Part shown: piece after piece, positions 50,384 to 59,127 of the stretch | Layout of the letters: each line of letters opens with the position of its first letter | Numbering within the stretch: position 1 is the first letter of the stretch | From: Sporisorium sorghi | Lineage: Eukaryota; Basidiomycota; Ustilaginomycetes; Ustilaginales; Ustilaginaceae | Assembly: GCA_023212695.1 (NCBI GenBank) | Contig: JALCCG010000039.1 | Location: 1 to 64,000, forward strand | Reading direction: 5' to 3' | DNA length: 64,000 bases | Position numbers and translations under genes: made by a program | Notes under the pieces: generated by a model | What the model saw: the letters and a program-made list of their open reading frames with translations, nothing else | Told to the model about the DNA's origin: nothing | Database searches by the model: none

Positions 50384-50968
50384 CTACAGGTCTGCAGCAC
50401 TATTCAGCCATACGGTCTTATTCGCTGCCGGTTGACGTTTTCCTTGCTTCGGCTCCATATCCGGATATCCGATGTACAGGAAGCCCAGCATTTTATCGTC
50501 TGGTTTCAAACCAAACGCTTGGTTCATCAGGGCATGAAAGCACGGCTCACCCGTTCTCCACACGGCACCAAGACCAAGCTCATGGATTTGCAGAAGCATA
50601 TTCTGAGTTGCTGCAAACACCGCTCCGTACTCTTCAAGCTCAATCACCTTCGGGTCCGTGGAAGGCTCAACCGCCACACCGATGACAAGCGGTGCACGAT
50701 AGGCCTTCGTGCGTCCCGATTCACGAGCTGCAGCTACCACCTCATCGCTGGTATCGTCGCCACCTGCAACCTGTATGTCTCCAAGAGCATTACCCAGCAC
50801 GTCCCGTCCCTCTCCTTGCATCACAAAAAACTTCCACGGCTCCGTGAGCTTGTGGTTCGGCGCCCAGGTCCCTGCTTCTAAGATTTGCTCAATCCATTCC
50901 TGCGGCACGGCGTCAGGCTTGACTTTGCCAAGGCTGCGGCGCGTACGGATCGCTTCACTTACATTCAT
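50384..50968 (-). CDS. Nitroreductase family protein (YdjA/YfhC-type)
   Basis: A 194-residue FMN oxidoreductase, start at 50968 behind CGGGAGGAATC (an earlier in-frame start at 51082 has no site). Flavin motifs are IRTRRSLGKVKPD, AGTWAPNHKLTEPWKFFV and the C-terminal MLGFLYIGYPDMEPKQGKR. The length and NHKLTEPW motif match the small single-domain YdjA/YfhC group. It differs in class from the NfsA-type at 32870. Electron donor and substrate unknown. Confidence 0.9.
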   Translation of the reverse strand: MNVSEAIRTRRSLGKVKPDAVPQEWIEQILEAGTWAPNHKLTEPWKFFVMQGEGRDVLGNALGDIQVAGGDDTSDEVVAAARESGRTKAYRAPLVIGVAVEPSTDPKVIELEEYGAVFAATQNMLLQIHELGLGAVWRTGEPCFHALMNQAFGLKPDDKMLGFLYIGYPDMEPKQGKRQPAANKTVWLNSAADL

Positions 50969-51295
50969 ATCTGATTCCTCCCGAGCTATATATAGTTGAT
51001 CTTTTTTACATACTCCTAATTGAGAGTCTATCTCAATTATAACAAAAAGAGAAGAGGAACTGCTGCGGAGTTTATCAACCACATTTCATATATAAATTGA
51101 CCAGCAGAAAATTAACCGGACCTTTTCACTACGAAACCGCTATCTCATTACCTAGTATTATTGTAATTTCCCCCTCTATTTTACTAGCATTTGGATTGAA
51201 ATGTTCACAATCCACCTCTCTCTTTTGTCTAGATTTTCATACCATTATCTGGGATAATAAAGGTTAACTCACAGAGAAGATTAGGAGGATGATTC
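50969..51295. other. Divergent promoter region
   Basis: A 327 nt gap between the nitroreductase and peptidase genes. It is AT-rich, holds both promoters by position (GATAAT near 51252-51257 could be the -10 of the peptidase gene) and shows no ORF or repeat. Confidence 0.4.
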
Positions 51296-53296
51296 ATGAC
51301 TGATAAGCGACTTATAACCCCGGAGGATTTGTACCGGATGCACTGGGTAAATGACCCCGTTGTCTCTCCCGCAAGCGGAGCTATAGCATACGTACATAAA
51401 TCCGTCAGCGAAAAGTTCGACGGCTACCGCTCCCACATCCGTCTGCTGCCTGCAGTTGGAACCCAGGACATTCCCTTCACATCCGGCGAAGCCGATGCTG
51501 CACCTGCTTGGTCCCCCGACGGGTCAGAGCTCGCCTTCCTGCGTAAAAAAGGCGACAAGCCACAGATATGGATCATGCCTGCCAACGGAGGGGAAGCCCG
51601 CCCGGTTACCGACATGAAGCATGGTGTCAGTGCATTTAAATGGTCACCGGACAGCACGCGCCTTCTGATTCGAAGTGAGGCGGAAGCAGCGGAGTCTACC
51701 GAAAGCGAAGACCAAGGCAAAGACGATAAAAATAAGCTGCCCGAAGAAAAGATCATTAACCGCATTAAATATAAAGCCGATGGCGGCGGATTGTGGAATG
51801 GACGTAGAAATCATCTATATATCGTGAATCCGGCAACGGAGGAATGCAAGCAAATAACTGATGGCGATTATGACGTATATGCCTTCGCCTGGTCGCCGGA
51901 TGGCGGCCACATCGCATACAGCAACAGTCTAGCCACGGAGCAGTTCCCGGATCCCGATCTGCGTTTGACTAACGATGTATTCGTGATGGACCTCACGGAC
52001 AAATCCGTAACCGAAATAACGGACGGAACGCTGTCGATCGGGTCCATTGTTTTCACTCCGGATGGGCAGTATGTTCTTATGCTCGCCAGCGATCTCAGCT
52101 GCGGGTTTGCCACGCTGACCAAGATTCATCTCGTTCCGCTCTCCGGTGGAGAATCCCGTGTCCTCTTTACGGACATGGATGTTCAGCTAGGGCACGCCGC
52201 TGTAAGTGATATGAGATCCGGTGCAGGAACGCCTCCTCTGTTCAGCAAGGACGGTCAATCGGTATACCTCCAGCTTAGCCAGGACGGCGGCGTGCATATC
52301 GGACGTTTTGCACTGGACGGCTCATCTTTTGACCTGGTGGTATCGGGTGAACGCGAGGTATATCAATTTGCTTTAACTCCTGAGGATACAATCATTTTTG
52401 CCGCTGCTGACCTGCTCCAGCCCGGCGATCTGTTCAGCTACTCTGCAGCCGAGGACAAAGAACGCCGCCTGACCCACTGCAATGAAGAGCTCTGGAATGA
52501 GATTACGTTAAGCACGCCGGAGTCCTTTACGTTCCATACCTCCGATGGCTGGCCGATTCAAGGCTGGATCATGAAGCCTGCAGGCTTTACCGAAGGCTCC
52601 AAAGTTCCGGCCGTGCTTGAGATTCACGGTGGACCTCAAGCCATGTACGCTCACACGTTCATGCACGAATTCCAGCTGCTTGCTGCAGCCGGTTATGCTG
52701 TATTCTATACAAACCCCCGGGGCGGGCACGGGTACGGTCAGGTACACGTTAATACTGTCAGAGGAGATTACGGCGGACGTGACTATCAGGACCTGATGGA
52801 AGCTGTGGATTATGTTCTCGATACCTACACATATATTGATGCCTCCCGTCTTGGTGTCACCGGCGGCAGCTACGGCGGCTTCATGACCAACTGGATCGTG
52901 GGTCATACCGACCGCTTCCAAGCGGCAGTAACCCAACGTTCAATATCGAACTGGATTTCCTTCTACGGGGTCAGCGATATCGGTTACTCATTCACGCAGG
53001 ATCAGATTTGGGGCAATCCGTGGGATGACCTGGAGAAGCTGTGGAAGCATTCACCTCTCGCTTACGTGAAGGACATGAACACCCCGCTCCTCATCCTTCA
53101 TGGAGAACAGGATCTCCGCTGCCCGATCGAGCAGGGCGAACAGCTGTTCATCGCCTTGAAGCGGCTCGGGCGGGAAACCCAGCTGATCCGCTTCCCGGGA
53201 GCGGACCACAACTTGTCCCGTAGCGGCCACCCGCATCTGCGGGTAAAACGCTTGAGCCATATTGTCCGCTGGTTCGAAGAACATATCGAAAAATAG
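51296..53296 (+). CDS. S9 family prolyl oligopeptidase/acylaminoacyl peptidase (YuxL-like)
   Basis: A 666-residue serine peptidase. Residues about 1-390 form a beta-propeller (repeats such as PAWSPDGSELAFLRKKGDKP, FKWSPDSTRLLIRSE, FAWSPDGGHIAY). The C-terminal alpha/beta-hydrolase domain has the nucleophile GGSYGGFM, Asp in ILHGEQDLRCP and His in PGADHNLSRSG. HGGP in EIHGGPQAMY forms the oxyanion region. It cleaves short or N-blocked peptides in the cytoplasm. AGGAGGATG precedes the start. Confidence 0.93.
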   Translation: MTDKRLITPEDLYRMHWVNDPVVSPASGAIAYVHKSVSEKFDGYRSHIRLLPAVGTQDIPFTSGEADAAPAWSPDGSELAFLRKKGDKPQIWIMPANGGEARPVTDMKHGVSAFKWSPDSTRLLIRSEAEAAESTESEDQGKDDKNKLPEEKIINRIKYKADGGGLWNGRRNHLYIVNPATEECKQITDGDYDVYAFAWSPDGGHIAYSNSLATEQFPDPDLRLTNDVFVMDLTDKSVTEITDGTLSIGSIVFTPDGQYVLMLASDLSCGFATLTKIHLVPLSGGESRVLFTDMDVQLGHAAVSDMRSGAGTPPLFSKDGQSVYLQLSQDGGVHIGRFALDGSSFDLVVSGEREVYQFALTPEDTIIFAAADLLQPGDLFSYSAAEDKERRLTHCNEELWNEITLSTPESFTFHTSDGWPIQGWIMKPAGFTEGSKVPAVLEIHGGPQAMYAHTFMHEFQLLAAAGYAVFYTNPRGGHGYGQVHVNTVRGDYGGRDYQDLMEAVDYVLDTYTYIDASRLGVTGGSYGGFMTNWIVGHTDRFQAAVTQRSISNWISFYGVSDIGYSFTQDQIWGNPWDDLEKLWKHSPLAYVKDMNTPLLILHGEQDLRCPIEQGEQLFIALKRLGRETQLIRFPGADHNLSRSGHPHLRVKRLSHIVRWFEEHIEK

Positions 53297-53305
53297 AACA
53301 AAGCC

Positions 53306-53350
53306 AAAAAACATCCCCGTGTGTGTCGCGCCACATCGGGGATTTTTTAT
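53306..53350. terminator. Terminator between peptidase and NagA-like genes
   Basis: AAAAAACATCCCCG ... CGGGGATTTTTTAT, a stem with runs on both sides. 53351-53488 shows nothing else. Confidence 0.8.
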
Positions 53351-53488
53351 GGCTGTTCGGCTGGGCGAAGGAGCGCGGCTGATCTGTAGAGCCTGCGGGC
53401 GCGGCGGTTCGCGCTCATACTTTACACTCACACCCCGACGGAAAGTGAAATACTTCCCACGCTCCCCCTCTCGTTCACCATCCCGACA

Positions 53489-54649
53489 TCAAACAGATCT
53501 ATACACCGTCTCACCTGCAACTACGGTCTCCCGAACAGACATATTCGTCCCGTCCGCATAGCAATCGAACAGTGTCAGGTTCGCCGGACGACCAATGTCC
53601 AGCTCGCCTAATTGCGGCACATTCAACACCATTGCCGGGCGGCTTGTGACCGCGCTTATCGCTTCCGCCAGCATCATGTCCGTATAGCGAATCGCATTCG
53701 CAATACCGACGTCCAGGGAAGAAGCGGAACCGGCCAGTATCGCCGGATTCTCTACCGTATGCAGGCGGCCGTCTACCGTCAGTTCCACTGCGCCTCCGAT
53801 GAGGCTGCTGTACTGTCCGGGGGCCATGCCGCCGAACATGACGGCATCGCTAACGAGCACTGCTTTCTCCCGTTTAGCCCGCAGCATGGCTTTCAGCACG
53901 GACGGTGCCAGATGGTGTGTATCCGGGATAAAGGTTGCCCATAACCGGTCATCAGCCAGCTGATGCCAGATATAGTTGGGGTGCCGCGGCAGAATCGGCT
54001 GTGAGCCGTTCCCCAGATGGGTCGACACCGTCGCCCCTGCCTGCACAGCTTGCTCGATCTGCTCCCCGGTAGCCATCGTATGCCCGATCGCTGCCACAAC
54101 GCCTGATTTAACCAGTTTCTCAATAAAAGGAACCGCCCCCTCACGCTCCGGCGCAAGTGTTACCATCCGAATTAGCCCGTCCGCCGCATCCTGGAGCCGC
54201 TGAAACTCATCCCAATCCGGATTTCGGACGTACTCTCTCGGATGCGCCCCACGACTGCCGTCTTCACCGGATAGATAAGGTCCCTCCATATGAATGCCTG
54301 CAATTGAGGCACTTCCCAAATGCCTGGATTGGACATATTGGGATAAAGCGGTGAATGCCTGACGCATCCGGTCGTAACTGCCTGTAATGACGGTTGGCAA
54401 ATAGGAAGCAACGCCCCGGCGATGCAGCGCCAGCGTCACACCTTCGATATCACTCCTCGATGTCACGGTGCCGTTCAAATCGCAGCCGCCAAAACCATTG
54501 ACCTGCAAATCGATCCAGCCGCAGCTGATCCAGGGCAGCTCCGCCGATGTCTCATGCTGCTCCAACGGCCGCACATCCGCGATTCGTCCATCTAACGCCT
54601 CTACTTCTACCGGCTCACCGGTGTGCGGGAGCTTACCGCGCCACAACAT
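53489..54649 (-). CDS. NagA-like N-acetylglucosamine-6-phosphate deacetylase
   Basis: A 386-residue amidohydrolase, expected to remove an acetyl group from an N-acetylated amino sugar phosphate. Conserved NagA features: WIDLQVNGFGG, IHMEGPYLSGED (metal Glu122), IGHTMAT (His190), STHLGNG (His211) and LVSDAVMFGG (catalytic Asp268). THLGNGSQP replaces the usual THLFNAM substrate loop, so the substrate may not be plain GlcNAc-6-P. AGGGGGAC precedes the ATG. It is the last gene of a large minus-strand operon. Confidence 0.82.
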   Translation of the reverse strand: MLWRGKLPHTGEPVEVEALDGRIADVRPLEQHETSAELPWISCGWIDLQVNGFGGCDLNGTVTSRSDIEGVTLALHRRGVASYLPTVITGSYDRMRQAFTALSQYVQSRHLGSASIAGIHMEGPYLSGEDGSRGAHPREYVRNPDWDEFQRLQDAADGLIRMVTLAPEREGAVPFIEKLVKSGVVAAIGHTMATGEQIEQAVQAGATVSTHLGNGSQPILPRHPNYIWHQLADDRLWATFIPDTHHLAPSVLKAMLRAKREKAVLVSDAVMFGGMAPGQYSSLIGGAVELTVDGRLHTVENPAILAGSASSLDVGIANAIRYTDMMLAEAISAVTSRPAMVLNVPQLGELDIGRPANLTLFDCYADGTNMSVRETVVAGETVYRSV

Positions 54650-54734
54650 AGGCGTCCCCCTAACTGTTATATACTTGTTCTTCGCATAAATTAACTCGAT
54701 ATCTGTGCAAGTTCATTAAATTACACAATTACAC

Positions 54735-54944
54735 TCACAGGTTTGTTTGTTCATGTGACGCATGACGCTTTCCCCGACAGCGCAAGCGGGTGACCATGTC
54801 TTCATCAGCATGCTCCTCCGCTCCAGACAGAGAACAGATGAGCACAGCCATCGGTTCACCCACTTTGCGCGCTCTTTTCATGCTGCCGAGCACACCGGAT
54901 GGTTTTACACACTCGAATAACGGCACCAGCAGCTCTGCACGCAT
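54735..54944 (-). CDS. Small ORF of uncertain reality
   Basis: A 69-residue frame between the NagB-like and NagA-like genes, 27 nt after the first and 85 nt before the second. It begins MRAELLVPLFECVKPSGVLG and has a hydrophobic middle (GEPMAVLICSLSGAEEHADED), then a basic C-terminus. Only a weak GGTG stands before the ATG. Its position in the operon gives some support. No family recognised; it could also be unused spacer. Confidence 0.35.
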   Translation of the reverse strand: MRAELLVPLFECVKPSGVLGSMKRARKVGEPMAVLICSLSGAEEHADEDMVTRLRCRGKRHASHEQTNL

Positions 54945-54971
54945 TACACCAGCATCCCTAAATCTGAATAA

Positions 54972-55709
54972 CTAAGCCCACTGATAAATCGGCGCTGCCG
55001 ATGCTTTATCCAGATACAGCATCCAGCTTGGATGGGTCTTCAATATCGTGGCAGGCACCTGATTATCCACTCCGCCTTGAATGGTATTCAGAATAGCTGC
55101 CGCCTTTGCCTGATGAGGCACAACCGATACGATATGGCGGCTCTTCAAAATCTGTTTGACCGTCATCGTAATCGCTTGCTGAGGCACTTTCTCATTTGAT
55201 GCAAACCAGCCCTCCCTAACCTGCTGGCTCTTGCACGTATCGCTCAGGTTCACGATTGTATAAGGCGACTCGTTATCAAAATCAGCCGGCGGATCATTAA
55301 AGGCAATATGCGCATTTTCCCCGATTCCAATCAAGGCCAGATCCACAGGGGCCTTCACTATTTCCTCATTCAGCCGCTTCACCATGTCCTCAGGATCGTC
55401 TTCGCCGTTAATCAGCCATGCCTTGCCGACATTCGCGTAGGCCAGGAAGCGTTCCTTCAAATATTTACGGAAGCTCGCGGGGTGAGATTCCGGCAGTGCG
55501 ATATATTCATCCAAATGGAACATCTCGATCTTATCCCATTCCATATCCAGCTTCACAAAATGCGACAAAAACTCAAACTGTGACGCGCCTGTTGACAGGA
55601 CGATGCGCGCACTTCCTTTTTCCGCGATCGTATCGCGAAGAATGGCCTCGCAAGCGCGGGCTGCCTCTAAACCTGCTTGCTCCGCATGTTCCAATATGTT
55701 CAACTGCAT
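54972..55709 (-). CDS. NagB-like glucosamine-6-phosphate deaminase/isomerase family protein
   Basis: A 245-residue protein of the NagB/SugI/6-phosphogluconolactonase fold: IVLSTGASQFEFLSHF, FHLDEYIALPESHPASFR and LALIGIGENAHIAFNDPPADF. The last motif matches NagB (GxGxDGHIAFNEP) but Asp-Gly is changed to Asn-Ala, so catalysis or substrate may differ. It would deaminate an amino-sugar 6-phosphate to a ketose phosphate plus ammonia. AAGGAGGAATT precedes the ATG. It sits between a Gfo/Idh gene and the NagA-like gene in the operon. Confidence 0.8.
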   Translation of the reverse strand: MQLNILEHAEQAGLEAARACEAILRDTIAEKGSARIVLSTGASQFEFLSHFVKLDMEWDKIEMFHLDEYIALPESHPASFRKYLKERFLAYANVGKAWLINGEDDPEDMVKRLNEEIVKAPVDLALIGIGENAHIAFNDPPADFDNESPYTIVNLSDTCKSQQVREGWFASNEKVPQQAITMTVKQILKSRHIVSVVPHQAKAAAILNTIQGGVDNQVPATILKTHPSWMLYLDKASAAPIYQWA

Positions 55710-55739
55710 AATGATAATTCCTCCTTGTTGTACAGAAAT

Positions 55740-57014
55740 TCAAGCCAGGGCGCCGCTTTGCAAAAATTCCTCCAGCCTCACCATGCGCTTCTCTAAGCGG
55801 GAACGCTCAGCGGCAAACGCCATCAGGTGGCTCTGTATCGACGCCTTGGCAGAAGTGGAGCTGTCATGCTGGCCCTGGGACCCCACCGACTTCACAAAAT
55901 CCTGGATCAAACGCATATCCCCGCCGCCATGGCCTACATGGCCTTCCGGATCGACGAGTTGAATCACTTCCGACTTGCCGCTGCCAAAGCGGCGGATCTC
56001 GATTTCATTGGTCTCCATCGTGGCCCGAATCTCGCCCTCGGTACCCATAAGCTTGATCGTGCGGTTGCATTTTTCCGTGAACGCACTCATCGTGAACACC
56101 GCCGTAATGTCATGCTCGAACTCCATGCTCACCACCTGATGGTCCACGACATCGTTATCGCAATGATAGACGCACCGGCCAAAAGGCCCCTCCAGCATCG
56201 CTTGGTAACGCGCCTCATAACTCGGATCGTTGCTTGCCGCCTCGCCCTTCCAGCCTGCGTTCTCGATCAGATAGGTGTTCGGCGCATAATACTGGCATTC
56301 ATGGGATACCGGACATCCGTCCAGGCAGCGCTTCGGCGCGCCGGGCGGAGCCGATTCCGGACGAAAATGCGACAGATGGCCATAGGACGCCACACTCAGG
56401 CATTGGCCTCCGGCCAGCCATTGCATGATGTCGAGATCATGACAGGATTTGGCCAGAATCATCGGGCTGGAGGACTCGGTGTTATTGAAATATCCACGCA
56501 CATACGAGTGCGCCTGATGCCAGTAGCCCACGTTCTCATTATGCTGGATCGACATCAGACGGCCAATCCGTCCTTCATCGAGCAGCCGCTTAAGCTCCTG
56601 GAAAAAGGGAGCGTACCGAAGAACATGGCAGATCGTTAGCGTGCGGTCGTAGGCTTCCGCCTGCCGGCCCATATCGATGCATTCCTGCCATTCCGGCGAC
56701 ATCGGCTTCTCCAGCAGCACATGGTACCCCGCCGCCAACGCCTTCATGGTCGGTACATAATGATCCCGATCCCTTGTGCAGATGAAGACGGCATCGGATT
56801 GCCGCGGCCCGGCAAACAGCTCATCCCAGCTCGTAAAACACCGCTCATCGGCCAGCCCGAACTTGGACTGGCAGCGGCTTCGCCGCACCTCATCCGGATC
56901 GGCAACGGCCACAATCCGCATCTCATCCGGCCGCTGGAGTGCATAGCTGCTATAGATCATGCCCCGGAGTCCGGCTCCGATCAGTGTGACAGTCAGCGGT
57001 TTTGGTTCACTCAT
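55740..57014 (-). CDS. Gfo/Idh/MocA oxidoreductase with Cys-rich loop
   Basis: A 424-residue enzyme from the ATG at 57014, which overlaps the esterase stop by 8 nt (ATGAGTGA); the longer frame to 57053 is rejected. LTVTLIGAGLRG is the Rossmann motif, HVLLEKPMSP holds EKP, and SCHDLDIMQWL is the active-site region. In addition there is a three-cysteine segment, RCLDGCPVSHECQYY, near residue 250. A similar cysteine segment stands in the paralogue at 59124, a feature of one branch of the family. It acts presumably on an oxidised sugar intermediate of this operon. Confidence 0.9.
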   Translation of the reverse strand: MSEPKPLTVTLIGAGLRGMIYSSYALQRPDEMRIVAVADPDEVRRSRCQSKFGLADERCFTSWDELFAGPRQSDAVFICTRDRDHYVPTMKALAAGYHVLLEKPMSPEWQECIDMGRQAEAYDRTLTICHVLRYAPFFQELKRLLDEGRIGRLMSIQHNENVGYWHQAHSYVRGYFNNTESSSPMILAKSCHDLDIMQWLAGGQCLSVASYGHLSHFRPESAPPGAPKRCLDGCPVSHECQYYAPNTYLIENAGWKGEAASNDPSYEARYQAMLEGPFGRCVYHCDNDVVDHQVVSMEFEHDITAVFTMSAFTEKCNRTIKLMGTEGEIRATMETNEIEIRRFGSGKSEVIQLVDPEGHVGHGGGDMRLIQDFVKSVGSQGQHDSSTSAKASIQSHLMAFAAERSRLEKRMVRLEEFLQSGALA

Positions 57015-59127
57015 GTCCTTCCACTTCCTTTCCCTCTCGTTGCCCGCGATCATCGCTCCGCGGTTCGTTTAGCTCGGGAAGATCAAGCACCTTCAACATG
57101 CCGGGAAATACAACGCTCATCGCTCCCTCTTCCTCAAGCTGCCGTGCTTGGGCCAATTCGGAGATGCTGCTCAAAGAGTCAACGGCCTTAACCTGTCCAA
57201 TCCCCTGATCGATCACAGCCGCAAGCTGCACGTAAAGCCCTTCCCGTCCCACGGCATAGAACGGGATGACTCCTCCCTCCCATTCATCAAAATGCGAGAC
57301 GGCTTCCACGCATCGAAGTACATCGTACGTGCGCAGCGCGGCCAGGCTGTCCCCGAGCCAGATCAGATCATCGGCCAGCTTATGCAGCACCCCGAAATAG
57401 GAATGTGCAGGCTTTCCGTAGATCGGATAAGGCTCATGGGGACCGACCCCGGACGTATTCAGCACCAGTACGGCGCAGCCGGATCGACAGGTCCCCTGAA
57501 TCCACTCCCAGTGCTCCTGCAATCGGTGGGTCCCTCCCCGCCAAACAGCAACGGTCAAAGGTTGCTTACGTTCAGCTGCACCCCTGGCAAGTCGGAATAC
57601 ATAACCACTGTTCATGATGCCTTCCTGCGACCACCATAGTCGGTAATCGGCCTCAAGGCCCTCCACCACGCCCACCCGGAGCACGCGTGGATTCAATTCG
57701 CAAGGCTTGCGGAAAGCGTGGATCCTCTCCTGCAGCCACTTCCTTGCTTGATCCTGTCTTTGCTGCGTGGGCAGCAAGGACCGTGCCTGGGCCAGTCGGT
57801 CGCAGCGATCCTCATTGAAATCCCTGATCGATCTTGCATCCGCATAATCCCGGTACACCTGACCACTGGAGCAGCACCACAGATTTTCCGGCGGCAATGC
57901 CTCTATCTTCATTTCATAAGCTGTTGTCACCTTCACCTGGAGATGCCGGACAAAAAATGCCGCCGCGGCCTCTGCCAACCGGTCCGTATAGCGATGCGTG
58001 GAGGCATCGGTCACAAGCTGCACATGGTCTGGGTGACCCAGCAGCTCCCAGAAACGCCGGCTGCGATCAACGGTACGCCGCGTACCTTCAATCGGGAAGA
58101 AATCATATTCCACCGCCAGCACAAGCAGCGGCTTCGGTGCAAAGGCGATGAGCAGATCCTCATGGTCATAACCAAGTCCGGATAATCCCGGCCATACCTG
58201 CTCGGCATCCTGTACACCTCCGGCATGCATGTACAGCTGCCGGTTCATGATGAAGGTGGCGGGAGCTGCCGCCGCAATGCGTTCATCGCAGACCATCATC
58301 ATGGCCGTCTGGGTTCCGCCGCCGGAGTTTCCCGTTATGCCAATCCTTGCCTCATCCACCTCAGGCCGCTCGCACAAATAATCCACGGCCCGCATGGCAT
58401 CATGAACGAAATAGCGCGCAACGCTGTCACCGAGCCAGTGACACTGAAACCCGTATTGCTGATGCTCTTGCGTGCCCCAAATGCGGCTCCCTTCCTTCTC
58501 CTCCGAGTTACAGAAGCTAAGGCGCTCTCCCTGTCCTATCGGATCGATAGCCATCACAATCAGGCCTGCCTGGACAAATTGCTGGATGACACGCTGATAA
58601 TAAGCGTTGTGCTTGCCTTCGAACTCGTGACCGCTCAGGAAGAGGACGGCCGCGGACCGCTCCTCCCGATGATCGGGCAGGTACAGATTCGAGGTGACAT
58701 AATATCCCGGGCTGGACTCAAACACGACTTTCTCTACCTGAAAGCCACCCCCACGAGTCACACCCGTCGTGCGCCCCTTAAGGAGGGGATCCGATCTGAC
58801 ACCTGACGCTTCACCAAAGCCCCTCGCCGTCCGGATCGAAAGTTCCTTAAGCGGAGCGCTGTCTAGCGATTTATCCTCCCCGGTTATCGGCCCTTCCTCC
58901 CTTTCCGGATTCGCAGAGACATTGGGGAGCCCGCCGATGGACCTCAGGAAAGCCTCCCTGATCTCCACCTGTCGCACTCTTGCCGCCTCGGGCGTGACGA
59001 TGGCATCCCGTATGGCGTCCCCGGCGGCAAATGCAGCATCGGAGCGGTCAAATACATGCGTCTTCAACTGATCCCGCGTGTCATATAAAGTACAGATATA
59101 CTGCTCCAGTTCCTGCACGCTGTTCAT
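57007..59127 (-). CDS. Large alpha/beta hydrolase, acetyl xylan esterase-like
   Basis: A 706-residue hydrolase. The catalytic domain (about 120-400) reads SSPGYYVTSNLYLPD, VLFLSGHEFEGKHN, MAIDPIGQGERLSF and GITGNSGGGTQTAMM, which holds the nucleophile serine. Further Asp/His are visible in LVLAVEYDFFPIEGTRR and TDASTHRYTDRLA. The first 110 residues and the last 300 have no clear family. Its start overlaps the preceding oxidoreductase stop by 4 nt (ATGA). An ester-removing step on an acetylated sugar fits the neighbouring deacetylase. Confidence 0.8.
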   Translation of the reverse strand: MNSVQELEQYICTLYDTRDQLKTHVFDRSDAAFAAGDAIRDAIVTPEAARVRQVEIREAFLRSIGGLPNVSANPEREEGPITGEDKSLDSAPLKELSIRTARGFGEASGVRSDPLLKGRTTGVTRGGGFQVEKVVFESSPGYYVTSNLYLPDHREERSAAVLFLSGHEFEGKHNAYYQRVIQQFVQAGLIVMAIDPIGQGERLSFCNSEEKEGSRIWGTQEHQQYGFQCHWLGDSVARYFVHDAMRAVDYLCERPEVDEARIGITGNSGGGTQTAMMMVCDERIAAAAPATFIMNRQLYMHAGGVQDAEQVWPGLSGLGYDHEDLLIAFAPKPLLVLAVEYDFFPIEGTRRTVDRSRRFWELLGHPDHVQLVTDASTHRYTDRLAEAAAAFFVRHLQVKVTTAYEMKIEALPPENLWCCSSGQVYRDYADARSIRDFNEDRCDRLAQARSLLPTQQRQDQARKWLQERIHAFRKPCELNPRVLRVGVVEGLEADYRLWWSQEGIMNSGYVFRLARGAAERKQPLTVAVWRGGTHRLQEHWEWIQGTCRSGCAVLVLNTSGVGPHEPYPIYGKPAHSYFGVLHKLADDLIWLGDSLAALRTYDVLRCVEAVSHFDEWEGGVIPFYAVGREGLYVQLAAVIDQGIGQVKAVDSLSSISELAQARQLEEEGAMSVVFPGMLKVLDLPELNEPRSDDRGQREGKEVEGHE

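Noticed and set aside
56234..56639. Plus-strand frames opposite the oxidoreductase
   Set aside because: Shadows of the minus-strand Gfo/Idh gene.
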